The translations under genes were made by a program, and so were the position numbers. DNA of 64,000 nucleotides, from positions 41,473-105,472 of the forward strand of contig DASXGN010000006.1 in NCBI GenBank assembly GCA_036489025.1. Reading direction: 5' to 3'. This DNA comes from Dryocola sp036489025. GTDB taxonomy: Bacteria > Pseudomonadota > Gammaproteobacteria > Enterobacterales > Enterobacteriaceae. Numbering within the stretch: position 1 is the first letter of the stretch; every line of letters begins with the position of its first letter. The notes under the pieces were generated by a model. The model worked only from the letters and a program-made list of their open reading frames with translations. It had not been told where the DNA came from and made no database searches. Of the stretch, positions 57,828-64,000 are shown in pieces.

Positions 57828-58928
57828 ATGCGCATCCTAATGATTATTGATGGCTTACCCGGCGGCGGCGCTGAAAAAACCGTGCTGACGCTCTCGCGAG
57901 GGCTGGTCGCTCAGGGCCATCAGGTTTCCGTGTTTTCTCTGCGTCGCGTCTGTGACTATGAGATTCCGGAAGGGGTCGACTACCAAATCATTCTGGATAA
58001 ATGCAAAAAACCGTGGCGTAAGCTCACCGAGCTTTCCCGCCGAGCGGCTCTGCTGGACAGTGCTGTAGAACAGGCGCAGAAACAAGGGCACTTTGACCTG
58101 ATCTTCTCCCATCTGCATAAAACCGACCGTATTGTCGCCCATACCAAACTTATCCCGCGTGAGAAGCTCTGGTACTGCGTTCACGGCATGTTCTCTTTCT
58201 CCTATCTTCTGCATCGCCATGGTTTTTCTCGCTGGTTTAAGCGCCAGAAAATTCAGCGCGTTTATCAAAACAGCAACGTGGTTGCCGTGTCGAAAGCCGT
58301 CCTGAACGATATCACCAGCCGCTTCGATATTACTCTGGCGAAGAGCGCGGTCATCCATAACCCATTTGATATCGACGCTATACATCAGTTGGCTAAGGAG
58401 CCTTGCGAGATGGCGGGCCAGGATTATCTCATCCACGTCGGGCGTTTCCACGAACACAAACGTCATGACCGGCTGATCAAAGCCTATGCGCTAAGCGGCA
58501 TTCAGGCCCCGCTGGTCCTGATGGGAAGCGGTAGCCTGGAACGTATTGAACAAATCAAAACAATGGCCACCGCAGCAGGCGTTGCCGATCGCGTCGTTTT
58601 TAAATCCTTTGTGCCTAATCCTTATCCCTGGATAGCCAACGCTCGCATGCTGCTTCTGAGCTCTGACTGCGAGGGCTTTGGCAATGTGCTGGTCGAGGCA
58701 CTGATTTGCCAGACGCCTGCCGTCAGCACCCACTGCCCCGGAGGCCCGGAAGAAATTCTGACTGGGGAGCTCGCTCGCGGGCTATCGGGCATGAGCGATC
58801 GGCAGCTGGCGGATACCATGCTGGACATCTATCACAATCCGCCGGCAATTAATGACCGCACTATTGAGTCCTATAGCATCGGCGCCATCTGCCAACAATA
58901 TTTGTCACTGGCGACAGAAAAAAGATAA
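57828..58928 (+). CDS. wabH: Core glycosyltransferase WabH (GT4, GlcNAc)
   Basis: In Klebsiella, WabH adds N-acetylglucosamine to the galacturonic acid placed by WabG. 366 residues. ILMIIDGLPGGGAEKTVLTL, LIHVGRFHEHKRHDRLIKAY and the GT4 site SSDCEGFGNVLVEALICQTP are visible. The neighbouring wabN-like deacetylase would act on its product. Confidence 0.9.
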   Translation: MRILMIIDGLPGGGAEKTVLTLSRGLVAQGHQVSVFSLRRVCDYEIPEGVDYQIILDKCKKPWRKLTELSRRAALLDSAVEQAQKQGHFDLIFSHLHKTDRIVAHTKLIPREKLWYCVHGMFSFSYLLHRHGFSRWFKRQKIQRVYQNSNVVAVSKAVLNDITSRFDITLAKSAVIHNPFDIDAIHQLAKEPCEMAGQDYLIHVGRFHEHKRHDRLIKAYALSGIQAPLVLMGSGSLERIEQIKTMATAAGVADRVVFKSFVPNPYPWIANARMLLLSSDCEGFGNVLVEALICQTPAVSTHCPGGPEEILTGELARGLSGMSDRQLADTMLDIYHNPPAINDRTIESYSIGAICQQYLSLATEKR

Positions 58929-58948
58929 CGATATTTTCAGGTAATCCT

Positions 58949-59944
58949 ATGCCCCAGACACCTTTACTCAGCGTGGTCGTTGCTGTTTATAACGGCGAGC
59001 ATTTTCTGGCGAAATTTTTCGCCTGCCTCGAAGCTCAGGCGATAGAAGAAATGGAAGTCATCATGGTGAACGATGGCTCCAGCGATAGCTCAATGGCAAT
59101 CATCAACGACTGGCGCGATAAATTCCCCGGCATGATTGTCATCGAACAGGAAAATCAGGGTGTCTCAATCGCCCGCAATACCGGCCTCGCGGTAGCGACA
59201 GGCCAGTACCTTTCTTTCCCTGACATTGACGATGATTTCAGGCCTGGAATGTATCGCCGCCTGCTGGATCTGGCGCTAGCTGGCAACCTTGATGTGGTCA
59301 CCTGCAACGGTAACTATGTCTACGAGAACAACAATAAGCCTTCTCGCCCAATCTTCCCTGAAGATAAACTTCAGTCGACCGGGGTAATGAGCGGGCCTGA
59401 CTGGCTTAAGCGCGCCCTGGATTCACGCAAGTTTCTGCACGTGACCTGGCTGAACCTTTACCGCCACGATTTTATTCGCGATCACGGTTTTGCATTCGAA
59501 CCAGGCTTACGCCATCAGGATATACCCTGGACAACCGAAGTCCTGCTCGCCGCAAAGCGCGTGCAGTACACCAGCGAAAGATTTTACGATTACTACATTC
59601 ACTCGGCGTCCGTTTCCCATAAACCGGATACCGACGACACGTTGATCCGCTCTGCGCGCCACTACATAAAAATCCTTGAAATGCTGGAAGCCATTAACCA
59701 GCGCTATCCTGAGCAGGTCAGAAACATCCCGGCCTGCCACTGGCAGATTGCTAAAGAAGGCCTGGGGATTCTGCATACTTTCAATAGCATGAAAGACCCG
59801 CAAAAGAAGAAAATGATTATTCAGGAATTCTTCGATCGTGGTATCTGGCGACTTATCTGGAAAAATGCCCGAGGATTCCGGCTGCGCTGGCGTCTGGGTC
59901 GCCGTTATCTAAAATTAAAGAAGGCAATTCGAGTAGCTGGTTAA
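58949..59944 (+). CDS. WaaH-like GT2 glycosyltransferase
   Basis: A 331-residue GT-A enzyme: LLSVVVAVYNGEHFLAKFFA, MVNDGSSDSSMAIINDWRDK, and DIDDDF as the DxD site. The middle (LQSTGVMSGPDWLKRALDSR, then FEPGLRHQDIPWTTEVLLAA) resembles E. coli WaaH (YibD), which adds glucuronic acid to heptose III. In E. coli that gene is between yibQ and tdh; here the related gene lies between wabH and waaA. Sugar donor is an inference from the resemblance. Confidence 0.8.
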   Translation: MPQTPLLSVVVAVYNGEHFLAKFFACLEAQAIEEMEVIMVNDGSSDSSMAIINDWRDKFPGMIVIEQENQGVSIARNTGLAVATGQYLSFPDIDDDFRPGMYRRLLDLALAGNLDVVTCNGNYVYENNNKPSRPIFPEDKLQSTGVMSGPDWLKRALDSRKFLHVTWLNLYRHDFIRDHGFAFEPGLRHQDIPWTTEVLLAAKRVQYTSERFYDYYIHSASVSHKPDTDDTLIRSARHYIKILEMLEAINQRYPEQVRNIPACHWQIAKEGLGILHTFNSMKDPQKKKMIIQEFFDRGIWRLIWKNARGFRLRWRLGRRYLKLKKAIRVAG

Positions 59945-60108
59945 GTCCTTCCTCGCGGGTTGTGAAAGGCAGCCCGCGGAGCAGGTTGACCAGACGGTAA
60001 CTTACTCGATCAATCGGCAAAGCCTGCGTTAAGTCACCAAAACAATAGCTTTACGCCCTGCGAATGCTTAGAATTTGCCCGCCGATAATGAAAATACGGA
60101 AAATTCGC

Positions 60109-61383
60109 TTGGAATCGTTGTATACCGCCCTGCTCTATCTCATCCAGCCCTTTGTGTGGCTGCGACTTCTGCTCCGTAGCCGTAAAGCTCCTGCGTACCG
60201 TAAACGCTGGGCCGAGCGCTATGGCTTTTGTCGCGGGAAAGTAGCGCCGGACGGCATCATGCTGCATTCTGTATCCGTTGGAGAGACCCTTGCGGCGATT
60301 CCTTTGGTTCGCGCTCTGCGCCATCGTTATCCGACGATCCCCATCACGGTAACGACCATGACCCCAACCGGGTCCGAGCGAGTCCAGTCTGCATTTGGTA
60401 AAAACGTCCACCACGTTTACCTGCCTTACGATCTGCCCTGTGCAATGAACCGTTTTCTGGACACCGTGCGCCCAAAACTGGTCATCGTAATGGAAACAGA
60501 GCTGTGGCCGAACATGATTACCGCGCTGCACAATCGCAAAATCCCCCTGGTTATTGCCAACGCGCGTTTATCCGAGCGCTCGGCTAAGGGCTATAAAAAG
60601 CTCGGTAACTTTACGCGTCGCCTGATGAGCAGAATCACTTTGATCGCAGCGCAGAACGAAGAGGACGCCGGTCGCTTCCTTGAGTTAGGCCTCAAGCGTT
60701 CGCAACTGACGGTTACTGGCAGCCTTAAATTCGATATCTCCGTCACACCTGAGCTCGCGGCTAGGGCGATTACGCTGCGCCGTCAGTGGGCTCCACGCCG
60801 TAAAGTGTGGATCGCCACCAGCACCCATGACGGCGAGGAAAGTATTATTCTGGATGCGCATCGCCAGCTGCTGGCGAAATTCCCTGACCTGCTGCTGATT
60901 CTGGTGCCACGCCATCCTGAGCGCTTTAAAGATGCCAAAGAGCTGGTCCAAAAAGGCGGCTTTAGCTTTACCCTACGCAGCAGCGGCGAGATCCCGTCAA
61001 ACAGCACACAGGTGGTGATCGGCGATTCGATGGGCGAACTGATGCTGCTGTACGGCATTGCCGATCTCGCCTTCGTTGGCGGCAGCCTGGTGGAGCGCGG
61101 CGGGCATAACCCGCTGGAACCTGCCGCTCATGCCATTCCCGTGCTGATGGGCCCGCATATTTTCAACTTCAAAGATATTTGCGCGAAGCTGCTACAGGCC
61201 GACGGTATGATCACCGTTACCGATGCCCAGAGCCTGGTGCGCGAAATCTCCACGCTGCTCACCGATGAAGACTATCGCCTGTACTATGGCCGTCACGCGG
61301 TCGAAGTGCTGCATCAGAACCAGGGTGCCCTGCAGCGTTTGCTACAGTTACTGCAACCTTATCTGCCGCAGCGGAGCCACTAA
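60109..61383 (+). CDS. waaA: Kdo transferase WaaA
   Basis: Inner-membrane-bound GT30 enzyme that adds Kdo to lipid A precursor; essential. A TTG at 60109 aligns best with the start of the family (LESLYTALLYLIQPFVWLRL), giving 424 residues; an ATG at 60088 or 60064 would extend it. GIMLHSVSVGETLAAIPLVR, TVTTMTPTGSERVQSAFGK, VIVMETELWPNMI and FVGGSLVERGGHNPLEPAAH are diagnostic. Its stop codon overlaps the start of waaE. The 164 bases before it hold no gene. Confidence 0.96.
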   Translation: MESLYTALLYLIQPFVWLRLLLRSRKAPAYRKRWAERYGFCRGKVAPDGIMLHSVSVGETLAAIPLVRALRHRYPTIPITVTTMTPTGSERVQSAFGKNVHHVYLPYDLPCAMNRFLDTVRPKLVIVMETELWPNMITALHNRKIPLVIANARLSERSAKGYKKLGNFTRRLMSRITLIAAQNEEDAGRFLELGLKRSQLTVTGSLKFDISVTPELAARAITLRRQWAPRRKVWIATSTHDGEESIILDAHRQLLAKFPDLLLILVPRHPERFKDAKELVQKGGFSFTLRSSGEIPSNSTQVVIGDSMGELMLLYGIADLAFVGGSLVERGGHNPLEPAAHAIPVLMGPHIFNFKDICAKLLQADGMITVTDAQSLVREISTLLTDEDYRLYYGRHAVEVLHQNQGALQRLLQLLQPYLPQRSH

Positions 61384-62159
61384 TGCCCAGCCGTCTATCG
61401 GTGGTCATGATCGCCAAAAACGCGGCGGATATTCTGCCCGACTGCCTCGCCTCCGTATCATGGGCTGACGAAATCGTGCTGTTGGATTCCGGCAGCGTAG
61501 ATGCAACGGTAGAAATCGCCCGTCAAAGCGGCGCAAAAGCCTTCTCCAGTGAAGATTGGCAGGGATTTGGAATTCAGCGCCAGCGCGCGCAGGAATACGC
61601 CAGCGGCGATTATATTTTGATGATCGATACCGATGAGCGCGTTACGCCAGAGCTTGCCGCTTCATTAAAAGCCGTGCTGGCTAACCCTCAGCCGGACGCC
61701 GTCTACAGCATCGCCCGTCGTAACCTTTTCCTTGGCCGCTTTATGCGACACAGCGGCTGGTATCCGGACCGCGTCACGCGCCTCTACGCTCGCGAACGCT
61801 ATCGCTATAACGACAATCAGGTGCACGAATCGCTGGATGCGCCCGGTGTAAAAACTATTCCTCTCGACGGGGATTTGCTTCATCTTACCTGCCGGGATTT
61901 CGCCAGCTTCCAGCGCAAGCAGATGAACTACGCCACGGCCTGGGCGCAGGAACGCCATCAACTTGGTAAAAAAGTCTCGCTGGCAGGGATTTTCAGCCAC
62001 ACTTTGGGGGCCTTCTGCAAAACGCTGCTGCTTCGAGCGGGTTTTCTGGATGGGAAACAGGGCTGGCTGCTGGCGGTGGTCAACGCGCAGTACACCTTCA
62101 ATAAATACACCGAACTCTGGGCACTAAACCACGGCTATACGGAAAAAGAGCAGCTATGA
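61383..62159 (+). CDS. waaE: LPS core beta-1,4-glucosyltransferase WaaE
   Basis: GT2 enzyme that, in Klebsiella and Serratia, adds glucose to heptose I. 258 residues: RLSVVMIAKNAADILPDCLA, DEIVLLDSGSVDATVEIARQ, DYILMIDTDERVTPELAASL with the DxD site, and the conserved SGWYPDRVTRLYARERYRY, then NDNQVHESL. waaA-waaE-coaD is a typical gene order outside Escherichia. It overlaps coaD by 4 bases. Confidence 0.95.
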   Translation: MPSRLSVVMIAKNAADILPDCLASVSWADEIVLLDSGSVDATVEIARQSGAKAFSSEDWQGFGIQRQRAQEYASGDYILMIDTDERVTPELAASLKAVLANPQPDAVYSIARRNLFLGRFMRHSGWYPDRVTRLYARERYRYNDNQVHESLDAPGVKTIPLDGDLLHLTCRDFASFQRKQMNYATAWAQERHQLGKKVSLAGIFSHTLGAFCKTLLLRAGFLDGKQGWLLAVVNAQYTFNKYTELWALNHGYTEKEQL

Positions 62160-62635
62160 GCACCCGAGCGATTTACCCCGGCACTTTTGATCCCATCACC
62201 AACGGTCATCTGGATATCGTGACTCGCGGTGCGATGATGTTCAATTCCATCATCCTTGCCATCGCTAACAGCCCGCATAAGAACACCATGTTTTCTCTGG
62301 AGGAACGCGTTGAGCTGGCGAAGCAGGTTACCGCACATCTGCCAAATGTAGAGGTGGTCGGGTTCAGCGATCTGATGGCGAATTTTGCCAAAGCCCAGCA
62401 GGCTAACGTACTGATTCGCGGGCTGCGCACCGCTGCTGATTTTGAGTATGAAATGCAGCTGGCACATATGAATCGCCATCTGATGCCGGAGCTGGAAAGC
62501 GTCTTTTTGATGCCTTCCAAAGAGTGGTCTTTTGTTTCATCATCGCTGGTCAAAGAAGTCGCGCGCCACCAGGGCGATGTCGCGCATTTTCTGCCGGAAC
62601 CCGTCCTTCAGGCGCTGCTGGAGAAGCTGAAGTAG
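62156..62635 (+). CDS. coaD: Phosphopantetheine adenylyltransferase
   Basis: Fourth enzyme of coenzyme A synthesis. 159 residues as in E. coli. Nucleotidyl-transferase motif AIYPGTFDPITNGHLDIVTR and the closing WSFVSSSLVKEVARHQGDVA are intact. It converges with mutM, leaving only 3 bases between stops. Confidence 0.98.
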   Translation: MSTRAIYPGTFDPITNGHLDIVTRGAMMFNSIILAIANSPHKNTMFSLEERVELAKQVTAHLPNVEVVGFSDLMANFAKAQQANVLIRGLRTAADFEYEMQLAHMNRHLMPELESVFLMPSKEWSFVSSSLVKEVARHQGDVAHFLPEPVLQALLEKLK

Positions 62636-62638
62636 TTT

Positions 62639-63448
62639 TTAGCGCTGGCAGTTACGGCAATAAAACGTACTTCTCTGGGCGTGTTTACCGGCTACAATAG
62701 GTGCGCCGCAAACCCTGCATGGCTCCCCCTCCCGCCCGTAAACCTGTAATTCCTGAGCGAAATAGCCCGGCTTACCGTCCGACTGTAAAAAGTCTTTCAG
62801 CGTTGTACCGCCCTGTTCAATCGATCTTATCAGTACCGCCTTGATCACTTTGACCAGCAGTTCGCACTCGGTTTTAGACAACGACTGAGCGGTGCGATCG
62901 GGATGGATCCCTGCGGCAAACAGTGATTCGCTGGCGTAGATATTACCCACGCCAACCACCAGCTTGTTGTCCATCAGCCAGGGTTTGATGGCGATTTTCT
63001 TCTTCGCAGACTTCTCACGCAGATAGTCTGCATTGAATTCTTCATGAAGCGGTTCCGGGCCAAGATGGGCCAGCACGCTGCTTCCTTCCAGCTCTTTCAC
63101 CCAAAGCCACGCGCCAAAACGACGAGGATCGGTGTATCGCAGCACTTTCCCGTTGCTCATCACCAGGTCGACATGATCGTGCTTCTGCGCTGGCTGTTCT
63201 TCAGGGAGAATACGCAGGCTGCCGGACATGCCGAGATGGATAATAATCCATCCGTCAGGTAGCTCGAGTAACAGATATTTTGCCCGACGCTGAACGCTCA
63301 GCACAGGTTTGTCGCTCAGGGCATGGATTTCTTCTGAGACGGGCCAGCGCAGGCGGCTGTTGCGCACGATAGCGTGCAGAATGGTTTCCCCAACCAGGTG
63401 CGGTTCGATACCACGGCGGCTGGTTTCGACTTCAGGTAACTCTGGCAT
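62639..63448 (-). CDS. mutM: Formamidopyrimidine-DNA glycosylase
   Basis: Base-excision repair enzyme (Fpg) that removes 8-oxoguanine and nicks the strand. 269 residues as in E. coli. The catalytic Pro/Glu follows the start Met (MPELPEVETSRRGIEPHLVG), Lys57-type region KYLLLELPDGWIIIHLGMSG, the H2TH part (IYASESLFAAGIHPDRTAQS), and the C-terminal zinc finger (CRVCG and CRNCQR). Confidence 0.98.
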   Translation of the reverse strand: MPELPEVETSRRGIEPHLVGETILHAIVRNSRLRWPVSEEIHALSDKPVLSVQRRAKYLLLELPDGWIIIHLGMSGSLRILPEEQPAQKHDHVDLVMSNGKVLRYTDPRRFGAWLWVKELEGSSVLAHLGPEPLHEEFNADYLREKSAKKKIAIKPWLMDNKLVVGVGNIYASESLFAAGIHPDRTAQSLSKTECELLVKVIKAVLIRSIEQGGTTLKDFLQSDGKPGYFAQELQVYGREGEPCRVCGAPIVAGKHAQRSTFYCRNCQR

Positions 63449-63475
63449 TTCTCCTCCCGGGCTAAGGCCTGAAAC

Positions 63476-63503
63476 AAAAAAACCCCGCCGGAGCGAGGTT
63501 TTT
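63476..63503 (-). terminator. Terminator after rpmG
   Basis: A GC-rich stem (AACCTCGC with GCGGGGTT, one mismatch, loop TCCG) is followed on the minus strand by a run of seven T, 17 bases beyond the rpmG stop. Confidence 0.75.
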
Positions 63504-63520
63504 CATCAAAGTCACTAAAA

Positions 63521-63688
63521 TTATTTAATTTTAGCTTCTTTGTACAGTACGTGTTGACGGACAACTGGATCGAATTTTTTCAGTTCCAGTTTTTCCGGCT
63601 TAGTACGTTTGTTCTTCGTGGTGGTATAGAAGTGACCAGTACCAGCAGAAGAAACCAGCTTGATCTTCTCGCGAACACCTTTAGCCAT
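63521..63688 (-). CDS. rpmG: 50S ribosomal protein L33
   Basis: 55-residue ribosomal protein, [20 protein letters not shown], then [20 protein letters not shown], ending VLYKEAKIK. It lacks the zinc-binding cysteine pairs, as in the E. coli form. The ATG at 63688 follows rpmB after 13 bases. Confidence 0.98.
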
Positions 63689-63701
63689 GACTTAGTTCCT
63701 C

Positions 63702-63938
63702 TTAGTACTTCTCGCCACGGGTACGAAGATCGGCCAGAACCGTTTCGATACCCTTCTTATCAATTACACGCATACCTTTAGCAGATACACGCAGTGTGAC
63801 AAAACGCTTCTCGCTCTCAACCCAGAAACGGTGAGAGTGCAGGTTCGGCAGGAAACGGCGTTTGGTCGCGTTCATTGCGTGGGAACGGTTATTACCGGTC
63901 ACCGGACGCTTGCCAGTAACTTGGCAGACTCGGGACAT
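63702..63938 (-). CDS. rpmB: 50S ribosomal protein L28
   Basis: 78-residue ribosomal protein: MSRVCQVTGKRPVTGNNRSH, then AMNATKRRFLPNLHSHRFWV, and ILE-type end DLRTRGEKY. In an operon with rpmG as in E. coli. The last 62 bases of the window are its upstream region. Confidence 0.98.
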   Translation of the reverse strand: MSRVCQVTGKRPVTGNNRSHAMNATKRRFLPNLHSHRFWVESEKRFVTLRVSAKGMRVIDKKGIETVLADLRTRGEKY

Positions 63939-64000
63939 GTCTATTCTCCAAAAATCAAATTAGCTCGAGCTTCGTATAGGGTTATGGCGCCTCGTCAGGC

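Overview
The window comes from a chromosome of the order Enterobacterales. The housekeeping genes (pfkA, fieF, cpxPRA, trmL-cysE-gpsA-secB-grxC, gpmI-envC, tdh-kbl, hldD-waaFC, waaA, coaD, mutM, rpmGB) read as close relatives of the Escherichia coli proteins. The lipopolysaccharide core locus is of the Klebsiella type (wabN, waaQ, wabG, wabH, waaA, waaE, coaD). I cannot name the genus from the sequence alone. Relative to E. coli K-12, cpxRA lies next to trmL-cysE, which joins two regions that are far apart in K-12.

Layout: 1-2813 holds the 5' part of sbp, then pfkA and fieF, all on the minus strand. From 2894 to 32848 lies a complete-looking P2/186-type prophage of about 30 kb, bounded by a 21-bp direct repeat. 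It carries, left to right, a cargo zone (secreted protein; putative ADP-ribosyltransferase plus mini-HTH pair), ogr, tail genes D to FI, G/H fibre genes, baseplate genes I to V, tail completion S/R, a lysis cassette, X, the head genes L-M-N-O, the divergent terminase/portal genes P and Q with a terminase-like insert, a cos site, a second cargo locus (Panacea-domain gene plus a two-helix membrane protein), then the replication operon A-B-cox, repressor C and integrase. Gene set, order and orientation follow P2, and no structural gene looks broken.

The attachment core lies inside the 3' end of cpxP, which in E. coli makes the CpxQ small RNA. Both prophage ends carry a GC-rich terminator hairpin beside the core, so the phage end seems to restore the small RNA's terminator. 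This is the most unusual structural point of the window, together with the two cargo modules.

From 32872 to 35600 is the Cpx envelope-stress system with a perfect CpxR box between cpxP and cpxR. From 35850 to 43535 are trmL, cysE, gpsA, secB, grxC, yibN, gpmI, envC and yibQ. From 43605 to 45750 are two glycosyltransferase-like genes of unknown specificity. From 45810 to 62159 run tdh-kbl and the LPS inner and outer core genes: hldD supplies ADP-heptose, WaaC/WaaF/WaaQ add heptoses, WaaA adds Kdo, WaaE/WabG/WabH and several unassigned transferases extend the core, WabN deacetylates it and WaaL attaches O antigen. The window ends with coaD, mutM, rpmG and rpmB.
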